From Flintibacter faecis (lineage in GTDB: Bacteria; Bacillota; Clostridia; Oscillospirales; Oscillospiraceae), in the NCBI RefSeq assembly GCF_014287875.1, contig NZ_JACOPN010000001.1:516285-580284 (forward strand): a DNA stretch of 64,000 nt, in the 5' to 3' direction. Under the pieces are notes generated by a model. That model was given only the letters and a program-made list of their open reading frames with translations. It ran no database searches and had not been told where the DNA came from. The position numbers were made by a program, and so were the translations under genes. Positions 1-9,551 of the stretch are shown one piece after another. The number at the start of each line of letters is the position of its first letter. Positions within the stretch are counted from its first letter, which is position 1.

Positions 1-309
1 CAGCCCGAAGGCCCCCTGGCCCCCATCGACGTACTCCTGGGTCAGAGCAAGACCGTCCAGCCTCAGCTCCAGCGGGAATGCCGTCTGCTGGTAGAAAAGG
101 CCCAGGCCGATCAAATCACCACCCGCGTCGACCTGGCCCGGGATGTCCAGGCCCCGGTAGACCCCGGCCAGACCCTGGGAGAGTTTCAGGTCTATGTGGG
201 GGAGCAGCTGCGGGACACCGTCCCCATCGTCGCCGCCCAGGGGGTGGAGCGTCTCTCCGTCCCCGGCCTGTTCTCCCAGCTTCTCCGCCGCCTGCTGTTT
301 GCCGGCTGA
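1..309 (+). CDS. D-alanyl-D-alanine carboxypeptidase, C-terminal end (partial)
   Basis: The frame is open from the first base to TGA at 307-309 and encodes 102 residues. The fragment has the look of the beta-rich C-terminal domain that follows the catalytic domain in DacA/DacF-type penicillin-binding proteins: alternating short strands, ITTRVDL, a VxAPVxxGQxLG turn, and a hydrophobic end (LFSQLLRRLLF) suited to membrane attachment. Such enzymes trim the terminal D-Ala of peptidoglycan stem peptides outside the cell. The Ser-x-x-Lys catalytic region lies upstream of the window, so the call rests on the C-terminal domain alone. Confidence 0.72.
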   Translation, partial: QPEGPLAPIDVLLGQSKTVQPQLQRECRLLVEKAQADQITTRVDLARDVQAPVDPGQTLGEFQVYVGEQLRDTVPIVAAQGVERLSVPGLFSQLLRRLLFAG

Positions 310-337
310 ATCGTCAAAGAAACGTCTGTAGCCTCCA

Positions 338-370
338 TCCCATCCGGCCCCCCGGCCAGCCGGATGGGGA
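338..370 (+). terminator. Possible weak terminator after the carboxypeptidase gene
   Basis: An inverted repeat pairs 338-348 with 359-370 (catccggc with gccggatg at its heart). Only a short, broken T stretch follows (374-377), so termination would be weak. It sits 30 bp after the stop codon and before the glgB promoter. Confidence 0.4.
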
Positions 371-411
371 TACATCTCCCGTTTTCCCGCCCTGGTTTAC
401 CGCTATTTTAC

Positions 412-440
412 TTGACGGCTCCGCTGTATGGTTGTATAAT
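412..440 (+). promoter_or_regulatory. SigA-type promoter of the glg operon
   Basis: TTGACG at 412-417 and TATAAT at 435-440 are separated by 17 bp, a near-consensus housekeeping promoter. It lies about 90 bp upstream of the preferred glgB start and probably drives glgB, glgC, glgD and glgA. Confidence 0.85.
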
Positions 441-527
441 TTATATAAATAATTCCAGTCACTTTCAATGTGGAATTGTGCTTTTTCGCCCATCCCACCA
501 TGGAAATCCCAACCAGAGGTGATCACT

Positions 528-2801
528 TTGTCCAAATATTTAGAAAATCTCAACCCCAATGACCTGTTTTTAGAGCTCCAGGCCTTTTCCGACGGCCGCT
601 CCGCCCATGCCTGGCGCTGCTTCGGCTCCCACCCCGCCAAAACAGAGGACGGGACCGAGGGCTATCTCTTCCGGGTCTGGGCCCCCAATGCCCCCAAGAT
701 CACCCTCATCGGTGACTTCAACCACTGGGACCTCCAGGCCACCCCCATGGAAAAGATCGAGGGCGGCATCTGGGAGGTCTTCGTCCCCGGCCTCCAGCGC
801 TACGATGCCTATCAGTATGCCGTTTTCCAGGCCGACGGCTCCTATGTGGGCAAGGCCGACCCCTTCGCCTTCCACGCCGCCACCCGGCCCGATGTCTCCT
901 CTAAAATTTACGACCTGAACACCGGCTACACCTGGGGCGACCAGGCGTGGATGGACCGCCGGGCCAAGCAGGTACCTTACACCGCCCCCATGAACATCTA
1001 CGAGTGCCATCTGGGCTCCTGGCGGCGCACCGGCGACGGCGAGTTTCTCAGCTACCGGGACACCGCCTCCTACTTAGTGCCCTATGTGAAGGAGATGGGC
1101 TTCACCCATGTAGAGCTCCTCCCCGTCACCGAGTACCCCCTGGATGCCTCCTGGGGCTACCAGTGCACCGGCTACTTCGCCGCCACCAGCCGCTTCGGCA
1201 TCCCCGATGATCTGAAATACCTCGTCGACCAGCTCCATCAGGCGGGCATCGGTGTCATCATGGACTGGGTCCCCGCCCACTTCCCCCGGGATGCCTTTGG
1301 CCTCTACCAGTTCGACGGCACCCCCACCTATGAATACGCCGACCCCCGAAAGGGCACCCACGCCGACTGGGGCACCAACGTCTTTGACTATGGCCGCAGC
1401 GAGGTCCGCTCCTTCCTCCTCTCCTCCGCCATGTTCTGGCTGGAGGAATACCACATGGACGGCCTGCGGGTGGATGCCGTCTCCTCCATGCTCTATCTGG
1501 ACTACGGCCGCAAGGATGGGGAGTGGGTCCCCAATGTCAACGGCGGCCACGAGAATCTGGAGGCCGTGGACTTCCTGCAGAAGCTGAACACCGCCGTCTT
1601 CTCCGCCCACCCCGACGTGCTCATGGTGGCCGAGGAGTCCACCTCCTGGCCCAAGGTCACCCACCCCGTGGACCAGGGCGGCCTGGGCTTCAACTTCAAG
1701 TGGAACATGGGCTGGATGAACGACATCTGCCACTACATCAAGATGGACCCCTACTTCCGCCAGTTCAACCACAAGGACATCACCTTCTCCCTCATGTACG
1801 CCTTTTCCGAGAACTATATCCTCCCCCTCTCCCACGACGAGGTGGTCCATATGAAGGGCTCCTTCTTCGGCAAAATGCCCGGGGACGACCCCCAAAAGTT
1901 TGCCGGGGTCCGGGCCTTCTATGCCTACATGATGACCCACCCGGGAAAAAAGCTCTCCTTCATGGGGGCTGAATTCGCCCAGTGGAACGAGTGGCACTAT
2001 GAATACTCCCTGGATTGGCACCTGCTCCAGTATCCCCCCCACCGCCAGACCCAGGATTTCTTCAAGGCCATGAACGCCTTCTACCTCCAGCAGCCCGCCC
2101 TCTGGCAGCAGGACGACTCCTGGCACGGCTTCCAGTGGCTGTGCGCCGACGACAACACGGCCAATACCGTCTCCTTCCTCCGCTGGGACAAGGACGGCAA
2201 GCCTCTGCTGGTGGTGTGCAACTTCTCCCCCAACCACCGCAAGGGCTACCGGGTGGGCGCACCCTTTGCCGGTGTCTGGGCCCCCGTGCTGAACACCGAT
2301 GATGCCCAGTTCGGCGGCCAGGGTCTGGGAGATCACGACCCCGTCAAGACAGAGAAGGTCCCCTGCCACGACCAGGCCCAGTCCCTGGTCATCGACCTGC
2401 CCCCCATGTCCGCCATGATCTACCGCTGCACCCGCCGGTTCCCGGTGCGCAAGCCCGCCGCCCCAAAGGCGGAGCAGGCCGCAGCCAAAAAGGCCGCCCC
2501 CAAAAAGCGTGCGGCCAAGGCCAAAGCAGCCGCCGCCCCCGCACAGGAGGCGGCCCCTCAGGCCGCTCTGCCGGAGAAGCCCGCCCGGAAGGCGCTGCCC
2601 AAGAAAGAGCCCCAGCAGGCGCTGCCCAAAAAGGAAGAGAAGCAGGCCCTCCCGGAAAAGGAGAAGCAGCACGCCCTGCCCAAAAAGCCGGAGCAGACCG
2701 CCCTGCCCAAAAAGGAGGACAAGGCCGCCCTCACCGCTCCGCCCCAGCCCAAGGCGCTGACGGGCCGCAAAAAAGCCAGCAAGCGAAAAAAGCGCTCCTA
2801 A
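528..2801 (+). CDS. glgB: 1,4-alpha-glucan branching enzyme
   Basis: GlgB makes alpha-1,6 branches in glycogen. The N-terminal CBM48-like module (FRVWAPNAPKITLIGDFNHW) precedes the GH13 barrel. The nucleophile lies in GLRVDAVSSM (Asp about residue 316), the acid/base in VAEESTSWP and the transition-state Asp in LSHDEVVHMKGS. I prefer TTG at 528 because AGAGGTGA lies just upstream; an ATG at 468 in the same frame lacks a good ribosome site. The last 120 or so residues form a Lys/Ala/Pro-rich tail with repeated ALPKKE-like units, absent from typical GlgB. It is the first gene of the glycogen operon. Confidence 0.95.
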   Translation: MSKYLENLNPNDLFLELQAFSDGRSAHAWRCFGSHPAKTEDGTEGYLFRVWAPNAPKITLIGDFNHWDLQATPMEKIEGGIWEVFVPGLQRYDAYQYAVFQADGSYVGKADPFAFHAATRPDVSSKIYDLNTGYTWGDQAWMDRRAKQVPYTAPMNIYECHLGSWRRTGDGEFLSYRDTASYLVPYVKEMGFTHVELLPVTEYPLDASWGYQCTGYFAATSRFGIPDDLKYLVDQLHQAGIGVIMDWVPAHFPRDAFGLYQFDGTPTYEYADPRKGTHADWGTNVFDYGRSEVRSFLLSSAMFWLEEYHMDGLRVDAVSSMLYLDYGRKDGEWVPNVNGGHENLEAVDFLQKLNTAVFSAHPDVLMVAEESTSWPKVTHPVDQGGLGFNFKWNMGWMNDICHYIKMDPYFRQFNHKDITFSLMYAFSENYILPLSHDEVVHMKGSFFGKMPGDDPQKFAGVRAFYAYMMTHPGKKLSFMGAEFAQWNEWHYEYSLDWHLLQYPPHRQTQDFFKAMNAFYLQQPALWQQDDSWHGFQWLCADDNTANTVSFLRWDKDGKPLLVVCNFSPNHRKGYRVGAPFAGVWAPVLNTDDAQFGGQGLGDHDPVKTEKVPCHDQAQSLVIDLPPMSAMIYRCTRRFPVRKPAAPKAEQAAAKKAAPKKRAAKAKAAAAPAQEAAPQAALPEKPARKALPKKEPQQALPKKEEKQALPEKEKQHALPKKPEQTALPKKEDKAALTAPPQPKALTGRKKASKRKKRS

Positions 2802-2921
2802 AGCTCCGCCTTCAGCCTCCCCTGTAAAAGGGAGATAACACAGGCTCTGCCTGTGCCGGAAGGACCACACTCAGCGCCTTCGCTGCATGATATCGACCCA
2901 GTATTCGTAAGAGGTGACAGT

Positions 2922-4130
2922 ATGAAAAAAGAAGTTGTAGCCATGCTGTTGGCCGGAGGACAGGGCAGCCGTCTCTACGCCCTCACCAGCCACGTGGCCA
3001 AGCCCGCCGTCCCCTTCGGCGGCAAATACCGCATCATTGATTTCCCTCTCTCCAACTGCGTCAATTCCGGCATCGACACCGTGGGTGTCCTCACCCAATA
3101 CCGGCCCCTGGAGCTGAACAGCTACCTGGGCAACGGCCAGCCCTGGGACCTGGACCGGGCCGACGGCGGCGTACATATCCTCCCCCCCTACATGCGTGAG
3201 GGGGACCAGGGCACCTGGTACAAGGGCACCGCCAACGCCATCTATCAGAACATCGGCTTTCTGGACCTGTATGACCCGGAATATGTGGTCATCCTGTCCG
3301 GCGACCATATCTACAAGATGGACTACACCCACATGATCGACCTGCACAAGAAAACGGGGGCGGCCTGCACCATCTCCGTGCTGGAGGTCACCATGGAGGA
3401 GGCCACCCGCTTCGGCATCATGAACGTGGACGAGCACGACCGTATCTACGAGTTCGAGGAGAAACCCGCCCACCCCAAGAGCAATCTGGCCTCCATGGGC
3501 ATCTATGTGTTCACCTGGTCCAAGCTGCGGCAATATCTCATCGACGACGAGGCCGACCCCGGCTCCTCCAACGACTTCGGCAAAAACATCATCCCCAACA
3601 TGCTCGCCGCCGGCGAACTTCTCACCGCCTACCGCTTCCATGGCTACTGGAAGGACGTGGGCACCATCGACTCCCTGTGGGATGCCAACATGGACATGCT
3701 GGCCCCCCACAACTCCATCGACCTCCACGACCCGGAGTGGCCCATCTACGCCCGCTCCCCCATCAAGCCCCCCCACGCCACCGGTCCCCATGCAAAAATT
3801 TCCCATTCCCTGGTCACCGGCGGCGGCCAGATCGACGGCACCGTGGAAAACTCCGTCCTCTTCCACTCCGTCGTGGTGGAGGAAGGCGCCCGGGTGCAGT
3901 ACTCCATCCTCATGCCCGGCGCAGTGGTCAAAGCCGGGGCCGACGTGTCCTATGCCATCGTGGCTGAAAACGCCGTCATCGAAGCAAACGCCCATGTGGG
4001 CTCCGCCCCGGACGACAGCCCTGACTGGGGCATCGCCGTGGTGGCCGGCGGTGTCACCATCGGCGCAGGGGCCACTGTCGCCCCTCGCGCCATGATCCGC
4101 GAAGATGTGAAAGGAGGCGAGCAGGCATGA
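2922..4130 (+). CDS. glgC: Glucose-1-phosphate adenylyltransferase, catalytic subunit
   Basis: This 402-residue enzyme makes ADP-glucose from ATP and glucose-1-phosphate, the committed step of glycogen synthesis. The nucleotide-binding start [14 protein letters not shown], the [20 protein letters not shown] block and a C-terminal left-handed beta-helix (repeating V-x-x-x-V hexapeptides from about residue 300) are visible. The ATG at 2922 follows GAGGTGACAGT and fits the family better than an in-frame ATG at 2853. Its stop overlaps the start of glgD by 4 bp, indicating coupled translation. Confidence 0.95.
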   Translation: MKKEVVAMLLAGGQGSRLYALTSHVAKPAVPFGGKYRIIDFPLSNCVNSGIDTVGVLTQYRPLELNSYLGNGQPWDLDRADGGVHILPPYMREGDQGTWYKGTANAIYQNIGFLDLYDPEYVVILSGDHIYKMDYTHMIDLHKKTGAACTISVLEVTMEEATRFGIMNVDEHDRIYEFEEKPAHPKSNLASMGIYVFTWSKLRQYLIDDEADPGSSNDFGKNIIPNMLAAGELLTAYRFHGYWKDVGTIDSLWDANMDMLAPHNSIDLHDPEWPIYARSPIKPPHATGPHAKISHSLVTGGGQIDGTVENSVLFHSVVVEEGARVQYSILMPGAVVKAGADVSYAIVAENAVIEANAHVGSAPDDSPDWGIAVVAGGVTIGAGATVAPRAMIREDVKGGEQA

Positions 4131-5239
4131 ACGACCTCCACGGACTTCTCTTTGCCTATCGCGCTGATGCCAACCTGGGTGAGCTCACCCGTCCCCGCAA
4201 CACCTGTTCTCTCCCCTTCGGCGGGCGCTACCGCCTCATCGACTTTATGCTCTCCAACTATGTCAACGCCGGCATCTCCGACGTGGGCATCATCGTCCAC
4301 CAGAACTATCAGTCCCTCCTGGACCACCTGGGCTCGGGCAAGGACTGGGACCTGAGCCGTAAGCACGGCGGCCTGCGCATCCTGCCCCCCTTCAGCTATG
4401 CCCGCCGGGGCGGGGACTACCGGGGCCCCATGGACGCTCTGGCCGGGGTGTCCGACTACTTAAACAACATCCGTCAGGACTATGTCATCCTCGGCCGGGG
4501 GGATGTGGCATTAAATCTGCCTGTGGCCGACGTGTTCCAGCAGCACCTGGACTCCGGGGCCGATGTCACCGTGGTCTGCACCCCCACCCTCCGGGGCGCG
4601 CCCCGCTCCTCCGAGTATGTGGAGGTCAGCGAGTCCGGCCGCATCACCGACCTGTCCATCCACCCCATCGCCGCCGGCGACCAGCTGGAATCTCTGGAGC
4701 TGTACGTTCTGTCCAAGCAGCTGCTGCTGAGCATGGTAGACTACTGCGCCGCCCACGATGTCACGGACTTCAGCCGGGGCGTTCTCCAGCCCCGCCTGGA
4801 CTCTCTGAAGCTCATCCCCTATGTCCACAAGGGCTATGTGGGCCGCTTCCAGTCGGTGGATGACTACTACCACCGCTCCATGGATCTGCTGGACCCCGCC
4901 GTCCGGGCTGACCTCTTCAACCCCCAGCGCCCCATCCGCACCAAGGACCAGTCCAACCCCTCCACCTACTACGGCCCCAGTTCCACCTGCACCTGCTCCC
5001 TGGTGTCCGATGGCTGCCACATCGAGGGGGACGTGGAAAATTCCATCATCTCCCGTGGTGTCACCATCGAACCCGGGGCCAAGGTGGTCAACAGCGTCCT
5101 CATGCAGGGAACGGTGGTCAAGGCCGGTGCCTCTCTGGCCTACGTCATCGCCGACAAAAGCGTCACAGTGAACCAGGGCCGCATGCTTATGGGCCACAGC
5201 ACCTATCCCCTGGCCATCGCCAAGGGTTCCGTCGTGTAA
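4127..5239 (+). CDS. glgD: GlgD, regulatory partner of glucose-1-phosphate adenylyltransferase
   Basis: The 370-residue protein is homologous to GlgC ([20 protein letters not shown]; a C-terminal beta-helix). At its N-terminus, where GlgC has the nucleotide-binding GGQGSRL loop, it reads [17 protein letters not shown], so the pyrophosphorylase loop is lost. In Firmicutes GlgD joins GlgC in a heterotetramer and modifies its activity. The ATGA overlap with glgC supports stoichiometric expression. Loss of the catalytic loop is seen directly; the regulatory role is known from the family. Confidence 0.92.
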   Translation: MNDLHGLLFAYRADANLGELTRPRNTCSLPFGGRYRLIDFMLSNYVNAGISDVGIIVHQNYQSLLDHLGSGKDWDLSRKHGGLRILPPFSYARRGGDYRGPMDALAGVSDYLNNIRQDYVILGRGDVALNLPVADVFQQHLDSGADVTVVCTPTLRGAPRSSEYVEVSESGRITDLSIHPIAAGDQLESLELYVLSKQLLLSMVDYCAAHDVTDFSRGVLQPRLDSLKLIPYVHKGYVGRFQSVDDYYHRSMDLLDPAVRADLFNPQRPIRTKDQSNPSTYYGPSSTCTCSLVSDGCHIEGDVENSIISRGVTIEPGAKVVNSVLMQGTVVKAGASLAYVIADKSVTVNQGRMLMGHSTYPLAIAKGSVV

Positions 5240-5263
5240 ACTCTGACTTGCCCGCGCTCTTGT

Positions 5264-5296
5264 CCTTGCGAGGAGCGCAGCGGCGTGGCAATCCGT
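5264..5296. repeat. Interspersed repeat, family A
   Basis: The core cttgcgaggag...gtggcaatccg lies in the 103-bp gap between glgD and glgA. Related copies occur at 32328-32420, 54560-54598 and, inverted, at 63222-63282. Confidence 0.7.
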
Positions 5297-5342
5297 ATTC
5301 TCATGTTTCTTCGGGGGCTCCGCCCCCGGAAAGGGGATATCT

Positions 5343-6776
5343 ATGAACATTCTTTTCGCCTCCTCCGAGGTCGCTCCCTTCATCAAAACCGGCGGTCTGG
5401 CCGACGTGGCCGGCTCCCTGCCCCAGGCCCTTGTCAAAGAAGGACACCAGGTCACCGTCATCCTCCCCCTCTACCAGGGCATCAGCCAGTTCTGGCGGGA
5501 CCAGATGACCTTCCTCAAGCACTTTAATGTCTCCCTGTCCTGGCGGCAGGCCTACTGCGGCCTGTTCCAGCTGGTGCGGGAGGGCGTCACCTACTGGTTC
5601 GTGGACAACGAGTACTACTTCAAGCGCGCCCAGGTCTACGGCCACTTCGACGACTGCGAGCGCTTCGCCTTCTTCTCCCGGGCCGTTCTGGCCGCCCCCG
5701 CTCAGATGGACTGGGCCCCGGACATCATCCACTGCAACGACTGGCAGACCGCCCTGATCCCCGTCTATCTGCTGGAGGAGCGCTACCGGGTGCCCCAGCT
5801 GGCGGGTGCCCACGCCGTTTTCACCATCCACAATATCGAGTACCAGGGCCGCTATGGCGAGCAGGTCCTCCAGGATGTCATCGGTCTGGACAGCAGCTAT
5901 TTCAACGAGGGCATGCTGGCCTACTTCGGGGACGTGAACCTGATGAAGGGGGCCATTCTGGCCTCCAGCCAGGTGACCACCGTCTCCCCCACCTATGCCC
6001 AGGAGCTGCACACCCCCTTCTATGCCCACGGCATGGATGGGGTCATCTGCCAGCAGGACGGCAAGTTCTGCGGCATCTTAAACGGCATCGACATGGACCT
6101 CTACGACCCCGCCGCCTGCGCCGACCTTCCTGAGCACTACTCCGCCAAAGACCTCACCGGCAAGGCCGCCTGCAAGGCCGCCCTCCAGCGCTCCATGGGC
6201 CTGCAGGAGGACCCCTATGTCCCCCTCATCGGCTGCGTCTCCCGCCTGGTGGGCCACAAGGGCTTCTCCCTGGTGACCGATGCCCTCCACGACATCATGG
6301 GCCTGGACGTACAGATGGTGGTCCTGGGCACCGGCGAGTGGCAGTATGAGGAGGCGTTCCGCAGCGCCCAGGGTCAGTACCCCGGCCGCTTCGCCGCCCA
6401 TCTGGCCTACTCCCCCGCCCTGTCCAACCTGGTCTACGCCGGGTCCGACCTGTTCCTCATGCCCTCCGTGTCCGAGCCCTGCGGGCTCAGCCAGCTCATC
6501 GCCATGCGCTTTGGCTCCGTCCCCGTGGTGCGGGAGACCGGCGGGCTGAAGGACACCGTCCCCCCCTACAACAAGTATACCGGCGAGGGCCGGGGCTTCA
6601 CCTTCACCAACATCAATGCCGGGGACATGGTCTGGGTCCTGCGGGAGGCCGCCGCTCTCTACCGCAGCAACAAGCCCGCCTGGCGCTCCCTGCAGAAGGC
6701 CGGCATGACCGCCGACTTCTCCTGGGGCCCCTCCGCCAAGCAGTATCTGGAGGTCTATCAAAAAGCCATGGGCTGA
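5343..6776 (+). CDS. glgA: Glycogen synthase (ADP-glucose dependent, GT5)
   Basis: The 477-residue enzyme extends alpha-1,4-glucan chains from ADP-glucose. The N-terminal ADP-glucose loop FIKTGGLADVAGSLPQAL, the HCNDWQTALIP segment and the C-terminal SEPCGLSQLIAMRFGSVP motif with the catalytic Glu are present. The start follows GGAAAGGGGATATCT. It ends the glgBCDA operon and is followed directly by a strong terminator. Confidence 0.96.
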   Translation: MNILFASSEVAPFIKTGGLADVAGSLPQALVKEGHQVTVILPLYQGISQFWRDQMTFLKHFNVSLSWRQAYCGLFQLVREGVTYWFVDNEYYFKRAQVYGHFDDCERFAFFSRAVLAAPAQMDWAPDIIHCNDWQTALIPVYLLEERYRVPQLAGAHAVFTIHNIEYQGRYGEQVLQDVIGLDSSYFNEGMLAYFGDVNLMKGAILASSQVTTVSPTYAQELHTPFYAHGMDGVICQQDGKFCGILNGIDMDLYDPAACADLPEHYSAKDLTGKAACKAALQRSMGLQEDPYVPLIGCVSRLVGHKGFSLVTDALHDIMGLDVQMVVLGTGEWQYEEAFRSAQGQYPGRFAAHLAYSPALSNLVYAGSDLFLMPSVSEPCGLSQLIAMRFGSVPVVRETGGLKDTVPPYNKYTGEGRGFTFTNINAGDMVWVLREAAALYRSNKPAWRSLQKAGMTADFSWGPSAKQYLEVYQKAMG

Positions 6777-6789
6777 TCTCCCCGTCCGA

Positions 6790-6826
6790 AACGTCTCCCG
6801 CCAAACCCGGCGGGAGACGTTTTTTC
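6790..6826 (+). terminator. Intrinsic terminator of the glgBCDA operon
   Basis: A 13-bp perfect stem (aacgtctcccgcc with ggcgggagacgtt) around a short loop is followed by a T run at 6820-6825. Confidence 0.9.
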
Positions 6827-6884
6827 TTGTGCATTTTTCGCCCGCAGCCCCCGAACTCCCCTGTGTTTACGCCCCTTTTGCCGA

Positions 6885-6913
6885 TTGACGCACCTTTTGA
6901 AAGCTGATAAAAT
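6885..6913 (+). promoter_or_regulatory. SigA-type promoter of glgP
   Basis: TTGACG at 6885-6890 and TAAAAT at 6908-6913 have a 17-bp spacer. It lies about 75 bp upstream of the glgP start and separates degradation from the synthesis operon. Confidence 0.8.
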
Positions 6914-6989
6914 GTTTCAGCGGGGGAAAGATACGTTCCAGCCCCCACTTTTCTTGAAAATTCAATTAAACCGTACAGGAGGAACTGTT

Positions 6990-9422
6990 ATGGCTGAATA
7001 TACCAAAGCGCAGCTCACCGAAATGATCACCGGCAAGCTCCAGCGCAACTTTGGCCGCACTGTGGACGAGGCCGCCCCCCCCCACATGTTCAAGGCCTGC
7101 GCCCTGGTCCTGCGGGACATCATGTCCCGCCGCCAGATGGCCACCGACAACCAGGTGTGGGAGGGCCAACAGCGCCAGGTCCACTACCTCTCCCTGGAAT
7201 TTCTCATGGGCCGCTCTCTGGAGAAAAACGCCTATAACCTGGGCCTGCTGGGCACCTTAAAGGACGCTCTGGAGGGCCTGGGCTTCTCCGCCTCCGACCT
7301 GTTCGAGCTGGAGCCCGATGCCGGCCTGGGCAACGGCGGTCTGGGCCGTCTGGCCGCCTGCTATCTGGACTCCATGACCACCCTGGAGATCCCCGCCACC
7401 GGCTACTCCATCTGCTACGAGCTGGGTATCTTCAAGCAGAAGATCATCGATGGCAAGCAGGTGGAGCTGGCCGACAACTGGCTGGGCCTGGGCGATGCCT
7501 GGCTCATCCCCAAGATGGACGAGGCGGAGGAGGTCCGCTTCGGCGGCAAAGTGGAGGACTGCTGGGACAGCGAGGGCCACAACCACCCCGAGCACACCGG
7601 CTACACCACCGTGCTGGCCATCCCCCGGGATATGGAGATCGCCGGCTACCAGACCCGCCACACCAACGTCCTGCGCCTGTGGGATGCCAAAAGCCCCGTC
7701 CCCGTGGACATGTCCCTGTACTCCCGGGGGGAATACCTCAAGGCGGTGGAGCAGCAGGCCATGGCCGAGGTCATCGCCAAGGTCCTCTACCCCGACGACA
7801 ACCACTACGAGGGCAAGTCCCTGCGTTTAAAGCAGCAATACTTCTTCGTCTCCGCCACGGTGCAGTCCATCATCCGCAAGCACCGCGCCCAATACGGCAC
7901 CCTGCGCAACTTCCACGAAAAGCACGTCATCCAGATCAACGACACCCACCCCACTCTGGTCATCCCCGAGCTGATGCGCATCCTGCTGGACGTGGAGGGC
8001 TACTCCTGGGAGGACGCCTGGCACATCGTCACCCAGACAGTCTGCTACACCAACCACACCGTCCTGGCCGAGGCCCTGGAGCGCTGGCCCCAGTCCCTCA
8101 TCCAGACCCTGCTCCCCCGCATCTGGACCATCCTCAAGGAGATCGCCTCCCGCTATCAGCGGGAGCTGGAGCACCGCTACGGCAATGACACCGGCAAGAT
8201 CGCCAACATGGCTATCATCTGGGGCGGCGAGGTGCGTATGGCCAACCTGTGCATCTGCGCCTGCCAGACGGTGAACGGTGTCTCCGCCCTCCACTCCGAG
8301 ATCCTGAAGAAGGATGTCTTCCACGACGCCTATCTGGCCCGGCCCGAGCAGTTCACCAACGTGACCAACGGCATCGACCACCGCCGCTGGCTGTCCCAGA
8401 TCAACCCCCGGCTGGACGCCCTCATCCGGGACTGCACCGGCGGGGATGCCTACCTCCTTCACCCGGAGGCTCTCCAGGGTCTGGAGAAATACCGCTCCGA
8501 CAAGACCGTGCTGAAAAAGCTGGCGGACATCAAGCACGACAACAAGCTGCGCTTTGCCTCCTGGGTGGCCCGGGAGTCCGGCGTGGTGCTGAACACCGAT
8601 GCCGTCTTTGATGTCCAGGTCAAGCGCCTGCACGAGTATAAGCGCCAGCTGCTCAACGTGCTGCACATCATCTCCCTCTATCACCAGCTCCGGGATAACC
8701 CCAATATGGACTTCGTCCCCCAGACCTTCCTCTTCGGGGCCAAGGCCGCCCCCGGCTATCATGTGGCCAAGGAGATCATCCAGCTCATCAACTCCCTGTC
8801 CGCCCAGATCGACCGGGACCCCGTGTGCAAGGATAAGCTCCAGGTGGTCTTTTTGGAAAACTACCGGGTCTCCCTGGCAGAGAAGCTCATCCCCGCCTCC
8901 GAGATCAGCGAGCAGATCTCCACCGCCGGCAAGGAGGCCAGCGGCACCGGCAACATGAAGTTCATGATGAACGGCGCCCTCACCATCGGCACCCTGGACG
9001 GCGCCAACGTGGAGATGCACCAGCAGCTGGGGGACGAGAACATCTTCCTCTTCGGCCTCACCGCCCAGGAGGTGGTCCAGCGCAAGCAGCAGGGCTACCA
9101 CCCCATGGACTACTACCAGCAGGACCCCGTCCTCAAGCGGGTCATCGACCAGCTCTCCGCCGGCTTCGACGACCACGTCTCCTATGCCGACCTGGCCACC
9201 CGCCTGCTCTATGGGGCCGGCGGCTCCCCCGCCGACGAATACCTGCTCCTGGCCGACTTCCAGAGCTACTGCCAGGCCCACGACCGGGCCCTCCGGGTCT
9301 ATGGCGACAGCAAGCGCTGGAACCAGATGTCCCTGACCAACATCGCCCGCTCCGGCATCTTCGCCGCCGACCGCTCCATCAAGGAATACGCAGAAAACAT
9401 CTGGCACGTCCCCACTCGCTAA
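6990..9422 (+). CDS. glgP: Glycogen/alpha-glucan phosphorylase
   Basis: The 810-residue GT35 enzyme releases glucose-1-phosphate from alpha-glucan chains. Recognisable blocks are LSLEFLMGRSL, the GNGGLGRLAACYLDS active-site segment, NDTHPTL, VQVKRLHEYKRQLLN, and EASGTGNMKFMMNGALTIGT with the lysine that holds pyridoxal phosphate. ATG at 6990 is preceded by CAGGAGG, so an in-frame ATG at 6885 inside the promoter is rejected. It complements the adjacent synthesis operon. Confidence 0.96.
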   Translation: MAEYTKAQLTEMITGKLQRNFGRTVDEAAPPHMFKACALVLRDIMSRRQMATDNQVWEGQQRQVHYLSLEFLMGRSLEKNAYNLGLLGTLKDALEGLGFSASDLFELEPDAGLGNGGLGRLAACYLDSMTTLEIPATGYSICYELGIFKQKIIDGKQVELADNWLGLGDAWLIPKMDEAEEVRFGGKVEDCWDSEGHNHPEHTGYTTVLAIPRDMEIAGYQTRHTNVLRLWDAKSPVPVDMSLYSRGEYLKAVEQQAMAEVIAKVLYPDDNHYEGKSLRLKQQYFFVSATVQSIIRKHRAQYGTLRNFHEKHVIQINDTHPTLVIPELMRILLDVEGYSWEDAWHIVTQTVCYTNHTVLAEALERWPQSLIQTLLPRIWTILKEIASRYQRELEHRYGNDTGKIANMAIIWGGEVRMANLCICACQTVNGVSALHSEILKKDVFHDAYLARPEQFTNVTNGIDHRRWLSQINPRLDALIRDCTGGDAYLLHPEALQGLEKYRSDKTVLKKLADIKHDNKLRFASWVARESGVVLNTDAVFDVQVKRLHEYKRQLLNVLHIISLYHQLRDNPNMDFVPQTFLFGAKAAPGYHVAKEIIQLINSLSAQIDRDPVCKDKLQVVFLENYRVSLAEKLIPASEISEQISTAGKEASGTGNMKFMMNGALTIGTLDGANVEMHQQLGDENIFLFGLTAQEVVQRKQQGYHPMDYYQQDPVLKRVIDQLSAGFDDHVSYADLATRLLYGAGGSPADEYLLLADFQSYCQAHDRALRVYGDSKRWNQMSLTNIARSGIFAADRSIKEYAENIWHVPTR

Positions 9423-9446
9423 GCCCCACTTTTTCTCCCCGCGCCC

Positions 9447-9475
9447 TTGTCCCTCTTTGGGAAAAATGGTATAAT
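9447..9475 (+). promoter_or_regulatory. SigA-type promoter of the transketolase operon
   Basis: TTGTCC at 9447-9452 and TATAAT at 9470-9475 have a 17-bp spacer, about 75 bp upstream of the first transketolase gene. Confidence 0.78.
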
Positions 9476-9551
9476 GATTCGTACCGATCAAGCCGCCTTT
9501 GCGGCCTCACTTTCCGCCTGTCGGAAAAAACAGAAGAAAGGTTGATCCTAT

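Noticed and set aside
2570-2760. Tandem repeat in glgB as a CRISPR-like or assembly artefact
   Set aside because: The units are short, in frame, and keep the reading frame to a normal stop. No CRISPR array with uniform spacers exists anywhere in the window.
1074-2870. Very long open frames on the strand opposite glgB (and similar ones opposite the transketolase, transporter and S-layer genes)
   Set aside because: They are antisense shadows caused by high GC at third codon positions. The proteins are low-complexity (Gly/Val/His-rich), lack ribosome sites and overlap unmistakable genes.
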